DNA of 64,000 bases from Dactylorhiza incarnata (taxonomy: Eukaryota; Streptophyta; Magnoliopsida; Asparagales; Orchidaceae): assembly GCA_033032865.1 (NCBI GenBank), contig JAWHQI010000001.1:3370001-3434000 (forward strand), read 5' to 3'. Shown piece after piece: positions 1-11,659 of this stretch. Every line of letters starts with the position of its first letter. Position 1 is the first letter of the stretch. The notes beneath the pieces are model-generated. The model saw nothing but the letters and a program-made list of their open reading frames with translations, did not search any database and was not told the DNA's origin. Made by a program: the position numbers and the translations under genes.

Positions 1-683
1 GTTATTTTTGTCAACCATAAAAGATTTTCATTGAAACATGATTTCATAAACATCTTCTTTTTATTAAACTCATATATCTTTTTATGGATTATTCTTGATT
101 ACAATAAGATGTTTCATTTATTTCTACAAGTCTTCCGCATCACCACCATATAACTTTTACCTTGCACTTTCATGCTTATATCAAGTCTTAAATCTCAAAT
201 TTTTTTCTTAAAAACAAGTAGTAGACTTGCTTGGTAAAATTTATATTAGTTATTCTAACACGTATATCATTTTTATGCTAAAAACTCTGATTTATTTCTC
301 TGAAAACTTTCATGCTAAACACTCCTCCAACAAGTAAAATATTGCTTATAAAAACATCCTCTTCTTATTGAATTTCAAATCAAATATTACCTCTTACTTG
401 TAATTGCTAAAAGAATGTTGTTTCTTTATTCGAAAATGCTTCAACTCTTATCTTTATAAACAGTTCACTTTGAAACTCAAAAACATCTCCTTTTTGAACT
501 TAAACTCTTATTTAGTATTATGATGTTTCTTTTTTTCTTCCGCAATGCTCAAACTCTGATTCATTCATGAATTTCAATATAGCTAAGAGTATTTTATTTT
601 TAAATAAAAATCCATATGCTATGAAACTTCCCATTAGATTTAAATGTTTAATGTTTCCAATAATTGTTATCCATGACTTCATT

Positions 684-926
684 TCTCACCATAGCGGGGG
701 CGTAGGGTTGTAGACATTAGATAACCTTATCTAGTCATGTCTTGTCCTTAACCGGGGAGGGTTCCAGTGGGGCCTTGTGAGGCACTGGGGGGAAAGAGTG
801 TTAGGTTAAGTGTGTGTCTAGTGTTTGCATATGGGACTAACACCCCAACCTACGGCTTGTTTGCAGCTCCTCATGCCCATCCGTCACTTAGTACGGGGCT
901 AGGGTGTAGACGTATTGTCTGGGTAG
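684..926 (+). other. Conserved GC-rich non-coding module (copy in A1)
   Basis: A block of about 243 bp, clearly richer in GC than its AT-rich surroundings, recurs in the same place in A2 (26326-26568), A3 (41545-41787) and, inverted, A4 (46943-47185). It contains a 25-nt hairpin at 764-788 with arms CCAGTG and CACTGG. A 90-codon ORF crosses it, but I see no shared reading frame among copies, so I treat it as non-coding. Function unknown. Confidence 0.75.
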
Positions 927-1148
927 ATTGGTTACTTGGAAATCACTATTTTTTATGCTTAAAACTCTTATATAAAGGGGAAATCATTACTTTTGCTCAA
1001 AGTAAAAACTCTGATATATTTATACACAAATTATTCTAACAAGTGGCTCTAAAACTCCTTATCATTTCCTTCTCACTCAGAAGCTCGATCATGCCTTTAT
1101 TATCCAACTTTTATGTAGTGCATCCCTACCCACTTTTGCTAATAACAA

Positions 1149-1437
1149 AGGGGGAGAACTAACATGATAAAATGCAAAAGGGGGAGAACTAATATGATAA
1201 ATATATAATCCGCTATCAAAATGCAAACCCAACATGATTGATTAAGTTGATAGCATACATATTAGGAGAGCATTCACATAGGGGGAGCATATATTTAGGG
1301 GGAGCAATTCTAAATGCTAAAATCAATAATTATCCTAAAGTCATCACTCTCACACACACATAAGTATAGTCTCATCATGCTTATTTATTAATGTTTTGTT
1401 TTATCATTAATGGATTTGTTATTATCAAAAGGGGGAG
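1149..1437 (+). other. Array of polypurine tracts before the 3' LTR of A1
   Basis: Five AGGGGGAG tracts lie at 1149-1156, 1179-1186, 1280-1287, 1297-1304 and 1430-1437. The last directly abuts the LTR start (TGTTGGA at 1440) and is the presumed primer for plus-strand DNA synthesis. The others are near-identical in sequence and could be extra priming sites or relics of tandem duplication. Confidence 0.7.
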
Positions 1438-1439
1438 TT

Positions 1440-2544
1440 TGTTGGAACATGGTCTTCCACATCTCCTAGGTTTGAGAATAACAAATCCTATGTGTATTTG
1501 ATCTTGTGTGTTCAAGTGTGCAGGTTCACATAGTCCATATGACTCAAGGAGTACTCATGATGACTGCCACCAAAATTGAAACCAAAATTCGAAAAGGCTC
1601 AGTAGCGCCGGTGGTAGCGATAGCGCCTGACGTTAGCGATGATTAGCACGATTCCGGCGGTGTTTTTAGAAAGAGCTAGCGCCCGGCGGTAGCTACTAGC
1701 GTTGGTGGTAGCATAGAGCACAAGAGGCATAGAACAAAATGTTGCCGCGGATTGAAGATCCTACCGCGCAAAACGTTTCCTAATCCGGGCTAGCGCCGAC
1801 GGTAGCTCTAGCGTCGGCGGTTGCGTGAAGGCTATAAATTGGATGCTTTGGTTCCGTCTTCTTCATTCTTCTACAATCCCAAACTCCAGAGCTTCGTGCC
1901 ACAGCAGAGAGAGGAAGATTCAGAGTGATACTCCCACAAATCCATGAAGGCTTAAGGAGATCCGTGGAGAAGATTTCAACACGCTTCTTCATCATGATGA
2001 AATACCGCATCGACTACGATCATACTCTGCGTCATCGTCTACTTCTCCAAGAGGTCCAAATAGAGGGAGTTTTAATATTATTGTCTTTTTCATTTCACAT
2101 CTTTTCTTGTAATCGTTTAAGTGAAATAGCCTCGTGTTGGCGACTAGGTCTGGGGTAGGACTTAGGGCTGAAATTCGCCTCGTGTTGGCGACTAGATCTA
2201 GGCTAGGTCTAGGGGGTGCTCCAGGCCTTTCTGGGGATAGATTGGTTAGAGCGGCTTGAGGCCGTATCTGGGGAGAGATCGGCTAAAGCCAACCGGTTCG
2301 TGGGGATACGAGTCGGTATAGAAAACGAAAAAGAGTTTTTATTATTCGCCTCCGATCTCTAGCGCCATTGAGATCAAGTTTTGTAAAACTTATTTAATAT
2401 CAATAAAGCTTGTCTCTCTTTTTTGCTTTACTTGACTTCTTGTTTTATTATTGCAATATTCCAAAGTTTTCAAAATAATATGTAAAGTTTTTGAAAACCC
2501 TTATTCACCCCCCCCCCCCTCTAAGGGCGCCGACCGATCCAACA
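1440..2544 (+). repeat. 3' LTR of A1
   Basis: 1105 bp, starting TGTTGGA and ending TCCAACA, a perfect 7-bp terminal inverted repeat, directly after a polypurine tract. The upstream half has CpG-rich GCGCTAGC-type motifs. A TATA-like CTATAAATT lies at 1832-1840. The downstream half carries the family's repeated GTGTTGGCGACTAG motif and a poly-C run near 2508-2519. Confidence 0.88.
1832..1840 (+). promoter_or_regulatory. TATA-like box in A1 LTR
   Basis: CTATAAATT lies about 390 bp into the LTR. The same position holds a TATA-like motif in the A2, A3 and A4 LTRs (for example CTATAAAAT near 38574), so it is the best candidate core promoter of the family. Confidence 0.6.
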
Positions 2545-3262
2545 ACACCCTCCCCTGTAGTTGATGTGATGAGGCCATATGTGGATAGGGCGCACTCTGG
2601 GGATTCCCATGTTGCACTCTAGGTGTTCATCCATACAATCTCTTTGCATCTCTCTCATCTCCTCTCATCGAGGCGTCACTAATAGGTGAGCTCCAAGGTT
2701 GCATATCTACTTACATGGATGACATGGAGAACATACTGGGAGAATAGAGCTGGAGAGAATCATGAGTAATATCTCTGTCTTGTAGCCTCAGACAGTGGTG
2801 TTAGTGGGCCATGAGTCCCATCTGTTGGCGGCATAGGAGCGCTTCTTTGGGATCAAGAACCTGAGGGTCCTTGTTGGCGTGCTACAGTTTCAGGTTTATC
2901 GCTTAACAACTGACTCTGGCGAGATGACGGAGGCTGCTGGAATAGTTTTGGAGCACTCATGGATGTTGGAGCTTGTTCTCCAGGGGGAGAAACACCTGTC
3001 GCAGTTGGTGACGTTGTTCCATACGGTCACCATGATGGGCTACAACACACACTACCCCCTTAACCTGCGAAGGCCTTCTCTCTTTTAATTTGTTTTTTTT
3101 CTATTATTTTGGGAATCATTTTGTATCGCTATTGGGAGGTTTCAGTTAGGCGAGCCAATGTGTCCCGTGTTATGATATGATCTAATTTTACTTTTTTTAA
3201 TATTTTCCTTGCCTAACATTTATATTCCTACAATTGATGACCTATTTGATGGGCTTGGAGGT
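2545..3262 (+). other. Unassigned degenerate sequence right of A1
   Basis: No recognisable gene. A 69-codon ORF (2879-3088) has no domain I know. The GC content is higher than in family A, and the stretch merges into the decayed accessory gene that follows, so it may be part of the same old gypsy element. Confidence 0.4.
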
Positions 3263-3480
3263 GTTGGGGAATGATCAGAATGGGAGGTTGATGAGGTCTA
3301 CTGATGATCCACCATAGTGTCACTTCACTTAGGCTAGGTGAATGTTGGGCTCGCCTTGACCTTAGAGGTGACTGACGTTTGGGTTCTCACTCCTTCCCCT
3401 CCCCTATAAATAGGTAGGGGTATTGACCAATTCTCGTAACTTGTTGGGTTGCCAATTTCACTCAAATATCTAGATTTATA
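3263..3480 (+). promoter_or_regulatory. Possible promoter of the decayed gypsy-type accessory gene
   Basis: A TATA-like CCTATAAATAGG is present near 3402, preceded by a pyrimidine-rich stretch. The Tat-like LTRs at 18655 and 58130 have similar TATA contexts at 19052 and 58479. It may be the internal promoter of the gene relic that follows or part of an LTR remnant starting TGTTGGGG at 3263. Confidence 0.35.
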
Positions 3481-5019
3481 TTGATGACTTGAGGTCTAAC
3501 TATACTTCATGGGAGGATGAGGCCCACCAAGAAGACAAAGTCTCCCAAGGGGATACTCATCGCCAATGCACTACCTTCTTCTCATCCTGCATGACCTTTC
3601 TGCATTCTTCAGTGGACATCGGGGAGATGAACTCATTATGTGAGCACTACCTCCCTTTGAGGATTTCAGCGAGGTGATTGGCTACTAATGAGTGCCTAAA
3701 GAAGATCAATGAGGGGGATTATATTCTTCTTAGAGCACTTTCCCTATGGGTTGCGGCTTTCACTCTGGCCTGAGGTGGTACAGATACATTGACACTTCAG
3801 GTTGATGCCCGCCCAGATCAATCTGAACCAGATCATTGTGGTGGTCTCCTTTGAAACCTTCCCGCATAAATACCGAGTCCCATGGGGCTTCGACTTATTT
3901 TCTTAACCACTTTATGATCAAAGGGACCAAAAGGGGCTTGATTTGCATCACCGTGAGAAATATGAAAATAAAGAATGCTGTAAATAATGCTCATCGATGT
4001 GCGGATAAGATTGATGTGATCTGGGGCGACTTCAATAAGGTCCCTACATTTTCCATGCCTTGTGATCCCTCAATATTTTGTGTTCATGAACTGTGGGGGT
4101 TGATCTTGGCATTATCTTGGTTCTTCCTTGACTCCCTTTACCATAAGAGGTAAGTTGATGAGGGTGCGTGGGTAATCCTAGCATGGAGGGTAAGTTTTGG
4201 CGAGCTTCTTTTTCCTTTCTAGCTAGGCAAGCTTTGACATCTATTTGCATAGGTAATCAGGTGGTCCCCATGCATCCTCTCAAATTTGGTCCTTCGGTGG
4301 AATGCGTGAGCATAGCCAAGGAGTTTGCGGTGATCTTTGTCCTGGAGGCTCTACTAAGAGAGTGCTGAAAAAGCATAAGATCACTGCACATAAGGGAGAG
4401 TCTTCACACTCTGCTGAGCAGTGAGGCGTGTCCTTAGGTCATCAGTCTTCACATCTTGCTAACCCTTGATAAGAAGACTATGGAGTCCCAATCACTCTTT
4501 AGTAAGGATGGTGAGGTGAAATATACCACTAGGTTGCCAATGGTATATTGGTCGAGTGATGAACATTGTGTCTTGTTGAATTCTCTCCTCCCATAGCGGA
4601 TTTAGGATGATGAGTCAAACTACAATTTCATCGACATGTGTGTGGATGAGAGGATGATGTGGTGTTGAGATCTGCAAATCTTGGAGAGTTTGTGTGTAGG
4701 GCTTCATGTGTCCTTATTCATGCAAACGGGTTATCACATGCGGACTATTGATCTCTCCTATACTATAGAGGGAGGAAAAGGGAACTTCTCGTTGAAGGGA
4801 AGGTTGCCCTTTGCGCAAGATGTAGTAATGATATCTATATGAGTTTAACAAATTTTCCTCATGTTAGAAATCTAAAATTCTTATGTTCATAGGTGGTGGA
4901 GTGAGCGAGATGGCAAAAAAGGAGGCAGATCAAGCGATGACAAAATGGAGGCGAAGAGAGCGGTAGTGAAAAAAGAGGCGGAGCTCTTAGGAAAGGACAC
5001 CTAGCTCAAGGAACAGTGA
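3481..5019 (+). pseudogene. Decayed gypsy-type accessory gene (putative gypsy-type transposon domain)
   Basis: Broken plus-strand reading frames. Translation around 3735-3830 gives a PYGLRLSLWPEVVQI-type segment, and 3880-3980 gives FLNHFMIKGTKRGLICIT. From memory these resemble the plant 'putative gypsy type transposon' domain found in accessory genes of Tat-type elements. A lysine/glutamate/arginine-rich coiled-coil-like tail follows at 4900-5010. Stops and frameshifts occur throughout. The minus-strand relic at 53641-54363 has a similar tail. Identification rests on recognition by eye. Confidence 0.42.
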
Positions 5020-6301
5020 AAGGATGGTGTGTGAAGCTTATACGTGGCCATTGTCCTGGATTGTTAATGATGATGTGGGGATGCATATAGATGTCCTTAG
5101 TTTGCATATCGGAAAATGTCTCTGAAGTGAATGGTGTGTGATAACTAATAGCATGAGTAATAAAGGATATCGCGATGTGAGTAGAACGTGGTGTCGTTCG
5201 ATAGCCGTGAAGGGCCTAGATAGAGCTAGTGTTGATTGTATATAATTTGCATGATGAATGGATACTTGCATGCCATGATTATGATGAGAGAGATTGTGTT
5301 ATCTCCTTGCTCGATATTGATCAGGAAGGTGTGCTTAGGCTTCCCTCTAAGAGGTGAAACAATGTGATTCCTCCCTATTGTATGGAATTCGGTTGCGAGG
5401 TGATACTCACATTAAGAGGTGTGAAAGCCTTATGCCCACCTAACATTCGGAATTCAGTTTTGAGATGATACTCCCTTCAAGAGGTGTTGACCTTATGCCC
5501 TCTTAGAGATCAGTATTCGGTGGTGAGGTGACACTCCCAACAAGAGGTCTTGGCTTTATGTATGCATATTATGATGATATAAGGGTGAGATGAATATTAC
5601 GCTCCCTTAATGTTGTGATGTAACATGTAGGGATGTGATAGGAGGTTGTAGGGATCCTTTGGGTGAACCAAAACATCATATATTTCTAGGTCCACTCATT
5701 CTACTTCTGCCAACCAAAAATATTGATTGTGTTTGAGCTTTCATGGTGTTTAGTATACCTTAGTAATTTTCTTTCTTTAGGTATACATATTGCATGTTAC
5801 TCGTGCTTTCTTGCAGGTGTGCAGTGATCCTCCCTGGAGTCAACAGGGATGACTAGTGGAGGAGTTGTTACGCAGTTTTCCGCCAGCTCATTGCTGACCC
5901 ACGTTTTCTCTGACTTGTGTTATGGGTAGGTGCCTCAAACTGCAAAGGAGCAAAGCAGGCTTAAATCTTTAAGCAACTTGCAGGGATGATGACTCCTTTT
6001 ATGCTTTTGTTATTCTAGCTTGCGAGTTGATGAGTATATTGTATACTTATGCCGATAGTACAATATCCCTTTTTTTGTTCAGTCATATTATGGTGTAAGG
6101 TCATAAGACCAACGGTGTTGTATTCTTAAATGTAATAGATGGACATTCATAGTTTATTAAAAATTAAAATGCTTCCACTAGTGCTACTTCATGAAATTAT
6201 TGTTATAATACCTCTTTATAACGTTTACTTATGTTTGTTATAAATTGTGGGGGCCAGGTCGGATCCATATTATAATTTGTGGATGGTTGGAGTGTTATAA
6301 A
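5020..6301 (+). repeat. Tekay-like 5' LTR, truncated at its left end
   Basis: Homologous to 9900-10351 joined to 18431-18654. It contains repeats built on a CAAGAGGT/TAAGAGGTG core (about 5343-5560). It holds the uninterrupted version of the site where C inserted (GAGATGATAC then TCCC near 5463), which proves that insertion. The left end is lost. The right end is placed just before the primer-binding site. Confidence 0.7.
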
Positions 6302-6314
6302 TTAGTATCATAGC
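6302..6314 (+). other. Primer-binding site of the Tekay-like element
   Basis: TTAGTATCATAGC differs at two positions from TTGGTATCAGAGC, the usual initiator-tRNA-Met primer-binding site of plant LTR elements. It sits directly after the 5' LTR. Confidence 0.6.
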
Positions 6315-6639
6315 CTTAGTGAAATGATCCTTAGTCATTAGGTTCGAGGACGAACCCTTTTAAAGGGTGGTGTGCACATGTTGTGCATACACTTACAAAA
6401 TAACTTACATTATGATGATTGTCCATTTAGGAATGAAACATGTATGTTTGTCTTCGAAAACCCGAGTGTTCCACGACAATTTGTTTGTGTAATTCGAGAG
6501 TTCCAAGATTGGTGTGATGCAGTTTCTTTTACAAAATCATGTGTTTTCACATAGATAGGTGATTAGGAGCGGTGCAAGACAATTCCCACCCCCATGACAC
6601 TAATAAGGCCAATATGTTTGCCTCTACAACAGCTAGTCC
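6315..6639 (+). other. Remnant between primer-binding site and protease
   Basis: A GGTTCGAGGACGAACC stretch followed by TTTTAAAGGG at 6341-6366 resembles the sequence that normally precedes the 3' LTR in Del elements, which suggests rearrangement. No gag coding is recognisable. Confidence 0.4.
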
Positions 6640-8760
6640 ACCTTCTACGGATATGTGCAGAATGATAGTTGAAGGTCCGGATAGGAGACTTATACTTTGA
6701 CTTGGAAGCGTCCTTACTACCATTGCCAGAATTCGATGTGATCTTTGGCATGGATTGGATATCAAGGCAGGGTGCGTGTATAGATTGCAAAAGTAAAAGA
6801 GGTCATATTGGGTAGGGATAATGAAAGCGAGACAACATTGACTTGTTTATGAGGGGTGAACAAGACACTAAAGTATGCCCTTTAGCTGGTTAAGGTGGTT
6901 CGGAAAGGCGCTAAATTATTCTTCACTTTGTTAGAGGCTTTAGAGCTCAAGCCTGATTTAGTTGACATTCTGGTGGTAGAAGAGTACGAGGATGTGTTTA
7001 TTTATATACAAATTTGGGCTCCACCTTAGCATGAGATTGATTTATGTATTGATCTAGTGTCCGTAAATAAGCCTATATCACGCTCACCTGGCAAAATAGT
7101 GCCAAAAGAAATGGTAGAGTTGAAAATTTAACTACAAGTAGGTCTATATATGCCCGAGTTTGTCTCCTTGGGTAGCATCTGGCCTCTTTGTGAAAAAATG
7201 GATGGAAGATTGTAGCTATGCATACACTATTGGAAGTTGAATATGTTCATGAAGATGAAAAAGTATCTGATCCATTATATGATGACTTGTTCGATAAGTT
7301 GGTTGGTTCGACTGTGTACTCAAAGTTGGACTTGAAGTTCAGATATTACAAGTTGAGGATTCAGGAGTGTGATATCTCAGAGATGGAGTTTAGTATGCAT
7401 TATGTGCACTATGAGTTTATAGTGATATTATTTGGGCTCTTGAACGCGCCATTGGTATTCATGGATTTGATGAATAAGACGTTCCGGGAGTATTTTTACC
7501 ATTTCATAGTCATCTTCATTGATGATATTTTGGTTTACTCCCAGTTAGATAGGAGTGTGTGGATCACCTACATGAAGTTGTGAGAATCGTGAGGAAGCAT
7601 CAGTTATACACCAAGTTCTCCAAATATGAGTTAGTGTAGAGGGCATCGCGGTGGTTCCTTCGAAGATATCAATGATCCTTGATTGGCGTATGTTGATGAA
7701 TATGGAGGAGGTATGGAGATTTTGGGGACATGTCGGCTACTACATGCACTTCATGGAGAGTTTATGGAGGATCTCACTTCCTCTCGGCATGTTGACTAGG
7801 AAGGTCATAGGTTTGTTTGGACATCAAAGTGTGCACGAGCCTTTGAGGAGCAAAAGATTTGACTGATGTCGACATCAATTTTGTGTTCGTCGTGTGTGAC
7901 AGAAGGCTACCAAGTATACAGTGATGCCTCAAGGAGTGAATTGGGATGTGTTTTGTGCCATTTTGGGAAGATAATCGCAAATGGTTTGTGACAATTGAAG
8001 GTACATAAGAGGAACTACCCGGTCCATGACTTGGGGTTAGCAGTCTTGGTGTTTGCTCTAAAGTTGTGGAGGAATTACTTGTATGGCGTGAAGATCGACC
8101 TCTTTACAGACTACACGAGCCTGAAGTATTTTATAAATCAAGGAAAGTTGAATATGTGGCAGAGGAGGTAGATGGAATTCCTGGGGGACTACATCTTCGA
8201 TATTCACTACACTCTTAAGAAGGTGAATGTTGTTGTTGAAGCGTTGATCCAACGTACACAAGTTATCAAAGGTTGATGGCAATATATCATATTTGTGCAC
8301 TTGTGAAGGCTAATTGCCAATGACCCTGCGGATTTTTATACTCCTTGCTAATTCCAGAATAGAAGTTTGATGGCATATTTATGGACTTTGTGGATGGCTT
8401 GCCAAGGTTACAGCAGGGTAACAATGCCATCTGGGTGATCGTTGATCGATTAGCAAAAGTATAACACTTGATTCTGAATCGGAAGGGCAATTCAATGGAG
8501 AAGCTTGAAAAGTTATATGCTGAAAACATAGTGCGATTACAAAATGTGCCTCGTAGCATTGTTAGTGATTGGTATAGACATTTCACGTCAAATGATTGGA
8601 GATAAATTCATGAACTCTTAGGCACTACATTGAAATTTAGTAATGCCTTCCACTCGCAAATGGATGAGCAAGCGGAAAGGGACAACATGAAGATGGAAGA
8701 TATGTTGCAGACTAGGGTTTTGACTAATCTGTCTAGTATGTGGGTCGTCCGCTTGTGATT
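6640..8760 (+). pseudogene. pol: Tekay-like pol relic (protease, RT, RNase H, integrase)
   Basis: Order matches a chromovirus pol polyprotein. The protease end is at 6726-6800 (IFGMDWISRQGACIDC). Reverse transcriptase lies at about 7150-7590: PFGLxNAP has decayed to LFGLLNAP, and the catalytic IDDILVYS is intact. RNase H-like sequence lies at 7880-8260, and integrase core at about 8380-8750 (AIWVIVDRL and IVSDW motifs). Several stops and frame changes interrupt it, so it cannot make the normal polyprotein. Full pol would be about 1000 residues or more, so it is also shortened. Confidence 0.8.
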
Positions 8761-8965
8761 AATTTATTTGTCCATACAATTCTTCCTTTACCTTTTTTTG
8801 TTGGAACCTTGTGGATGTTTTCCGCCATCTTCATTGATTTTTTTTTGGAACAGAACTTCAATGTTACAGACTAGGGTTTTGACTTTTATGAAGTGGGTAA
8901 ATTTACTCAAAAAAGAGGGCAATTCAGAATAAAATGAGGGAAGATGGAAATCTATAGTGGAAGAT
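8761..8965 (+). other. Tekay-like 3' untranslated remnant
   Basis: Short non-coding stretch between the integrase relic and the 3' LTR. No gene is recognised. A partial duplicate of the phrase around 8705-8717 (CAGACTAGGGTTTTGAC) recurs at 8867-8883. Confidence 0.45.
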
Positions 8966-10351
8966 TGTAACACCCTGGTTTCCATAGGTTGTTGTCTGGG
9001 CATTTGGAAGCATCAGCTGTTTGATGCGGAGCAAAATCTGGAGAGATGGAAGGAGGAATGCCCAAAGTGTATGGGAAAGGACCGGTGATCTTTGACAGAC
9101 TGGTGTCTGATCAGAGATCAATGATTATTGACTGCTGGGTCGGATCGACAATCAGCGATCATTGAACGATGGGTCCGATCACTGATCGGTGTCCACGTGA
9201 ATCAAACCAAAATTGATGATTGGAAATCTACGACCGAGGGACTGATCAACAAATAATGATCAGTGCACCTATCAACAATCATCGACCGATTGGAAACCAA
9301 TCCACAATTAGTGATCAAAAGGGAACCAATAATCAATCGTTAACAGATAGAACCGATCTGCAATCGTTAACTAATAGAATCGATTAGTTGTCATTAACAA
9401 AGAAAATGAAGATCTGACGGGTCTTGAGAGTAAAAAATGAACTTGATTGAGATTGTAGAACAAAAATGGGAGTAATATGATGGTTGGGGGCTCTATCTGA
9501 GACTCACTTAGGTCAGATTGGGGAAAACAAAACACACTTTTCCTACTCTCTGAAATAGAGAGCAAGAGAGAGAGAGAGAGAGAGACTGGGGGAAAAACTA
9601 GATTATGCGATCTTGTTGTTGGAGCCGAGTGGGAGAGTCAAAATGGTTATTCAATTAGTAGGGACTCAGCACGCTAATGCTTACCAACCCGTGATGGAAA
9701 CGAAGAGAGCTCCAAGGGTAATAACTCTTCTCTTCGGTCTTAAGACTTATGTGTGCTCCTTCAGTTTTTTGATTTCTTGTATGTGACAGTATCCTCTATT
9801 ATTTAGTGGAGGGTATGACTTCCCTTAGTTCTATTAGAACCCCAAGGCATGTGATTGCGAACTAGACATGAATGTATTAGAAAGTCAATGTGCAAGTTGG
9901 ATTAGGCATGATGTGTGAAGTGACACTTGATCGTAGGTCCGAATCGATGATGATGTGTTGATGCATATATGCATCTCTAGTTTGTATACCAGAGAATGCA
10001 TCTGAAGTGCTTGGTTTGTGATAAATGGTTGCAAGAGGAATAGAGGATATCATGGTGTGAGTAGAACTTGATGATGTTCGATAGTCGTGAAGGGCCTGGA
10101 AATGGCTAGTGTTGATTGCATTTAATTTACAAGACGAATGGGTACTTGTGTACCATGATTGTGATGATGTATATGGCGTTATCTCCATTCTCAATATTTA
10201 GTAGTGCGGTATGCACATGATTCCCGCTAAGAGGTGAGACGATGTGATTTCTCCTTATTGTATGGAATTTGATGGCGATATGATACTCCCACTAAGAGAT
10301 GTGAAACCTTTATTCTTACCTAGCATTTAGAATTCAGTTGTGAGATGATAC
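8966..10351 (+). repeat. Tekay-like 3' LTR, first segment
   Basis: Starts TGTAACACCCTGG, a start typical of Del/Tekay LTRs. It is interrupted at 10351 by element C and resumes at 18431. A region around 9100-9390 holds degenerate repeats of an ATCGTTAAC/GACCGAT theme. The last five bases (GATAC, 10347-10351) are the left copy of the target duplication of C. Confidence 0.75.
9565..9585 (+). repeat. AG dinucleotide microsatellite
   Basis: About ten uninterrupted AG units inside the Tekay-like 3' LTR. Confidence 0.95.
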
Positions 10352-11328
10352 TGTTGGGAATAATGACCACAAGATTCTTGATTTGAAGAAGCTCCAGGAT
10401 AACAATAAACACATCATGTATTTGATGCTCTATTCTAGTTTTGATGTGACTGGTATAACAAAAGCGCATGACTAATGTAAGGTTAGGTTTATAGTCTATC
10501 AAATAATGTTTTGCCTATGTAATCCCTCATAGTGCGAAACACATGTTGACTTATGCCCTAACACAATATTAGACTTGTCACTATCAAGGAAAAATCATTT
10601 GGAAAGAGTCTGGAAATGAAGCTGCAAAGATAGCAAATAGGTTGGAATAAGCCTAAAATTGGCTAAGGCAAATATCGGCTAGTTGATCTAGACGACAAGG
10701 ATTCTATGTCGTCTAAACCACTTTTGTATCGGCTAGACGATCTCAACGACAAAATTCTATATCGGCTAGACCATAACTACATCCGCCATATATGCTATAT
10801 ATCTTAATATTGGCTAAGTCCAATGTCGTCTTGAAGAGCTGTGTCATCTAGAAGAGCTGTGTTGTCTAGAAGTGTTGTGTTGTCTAGAAGAGTTGTATCA
10901 TCTAGAAGAATTGTATTGTATAGAAGGCTTATATCATCCAGAAGTCATGTATCATCTAGAAGGCCTGCATCATCCAAAAGTCCTTTATCGTGCAAAAGCT
11001 TATATCGTCCAGAAGGCCTATATCGTCTAGAAGGCTTATATTGTGCATAAGGCTTATATCATCTAGACGGCTTATATCGACTAGAAGAGTATATCATCCA
11101 GAAGATTTCTATATATGTAAGGCGCGAGAAGAAAACTGAGAATTATGCCCTAGCTTAAATTTCAATTTGAAATCCTCCATCTGATGCGCCAATCAGGGCA
11201 TTTCTTTTGGAAAGTCTAAATTAAATAAAATTTCTTTATTCCTATCCTTTGGCATATGTTTCTATAAAAAAGACTTGAGGGCTCACGATTCAGAGATAAT
11301 AATAATTATTATTATGATTATTATCTAA
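10352..11328 (+). repeat. 5' LTR of C, lacking its 3' end
   Basis: Matches the 3' LTR (17423 onward) for roughly the first 440 bp and then diverges. It keeps a CCAAT-type GCGCCAATCA at about 11183-11192 and a TATA-like CTATAAAAAAG near 11261, also present in the B1 LTR. The R-U5 part, primer-binding site and N-terminal gag are missing, so this 5' LTR is deleted and rearranged. The right boundary is approximate. Confidence 0.6.
10821..11100 (+). repeat. Degenerate minisatellite in the 5' LTR of C
   Basis: About 14 imperfect units of roughly 18-20 bp built around ATCGTCTAGAAG. They give a low-complexity ORF at 10841-11050 with SSRR repeats that is unlikely to be a protein. The 3' LTR lacks this expansion. 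Confidence 0.75.
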
Positions 11329-11490
11329 ATCTTTTGTGAATCATTTGCAACCTGAACGAGAATGAAAATCCATTTGAGGGAGCATCAAAATTTCTCAAGG
11401 AAGAACCCTAAGCTTTTGTGAACCTTCTGCGACCTAAATGAGAACGTAAGTTCATTGGATGGAGCAACACAATTTCTCATGGAAGAACCC
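11329..11490 (+). repeat. Tandem duplication of about 80 bp
   Basis: Two adjacent diverged units, each starting CTTTTGTGAA and ending GGAAGAACCC. They occupy the place where U5 and the primer-binding site would be expected. Confidence 0.7.
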
Positions 11491-11659
11491 CAAAGTGTTG
11501 CTACTGTTCACGCTCCAGTATTCTTGCAGGAACTTCAAAGCCTATATAATCAAGATGCACATAAGAAATTGAGGCAGAATGAAAAATAGAGTTCTCTACA
11601 CAGGTAATCATTAATGCTCCTGTATCAATCTCAGACACAGATTCTGAGGTATAATCATC

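Larger units (their letters stand above)
1..2544 (+). mobile_element. Family A gag-only Copia-like LTR element, copy A1 (3' part)
   Basis: The 5' half lies outside the window. What is present is the long non-coding internal region (1-1439), an array of polypurine tracts, and a complete 3' LTR. It belongs with A2, A3 and A4 because it shares the GC-rich block at 684-926, the repeated AGGGGGAG tracts, and LTR sequence ending in the same CTCTAAGGGCGCC...TCCAACA terminus. No pol sequence is visible. The target duplication cannot be tested without the 5' end. Confidence 0.85.
5020..10351 (+). mobile_element. Tekay/Del-like Ty3/gypsy chromovirus, strongly degraded
   Basis: Truncated 5' LTR (5020-6301), primer-binding site, pol relic and the first part of the 3' LTR (from 8966). 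The 3' LTR continues at 18431-18654 after the nested Copia element C. The two LTRs align from about 5020 and 9900 onwards. Gag is missing: only about 330 bp separate the primer-binding site from the protease remnant. Left boundary uncertain. Confidence 0.75.

Noticed and set aside
767..1039. 90-codon ORF across the GC-rich module
   Set aside because: The equivalent ORF in A2 (26463-26657) is shorter, starts elsewhere and the frame is not kept in A3 or A4. Conservation looks nucleotide-level.
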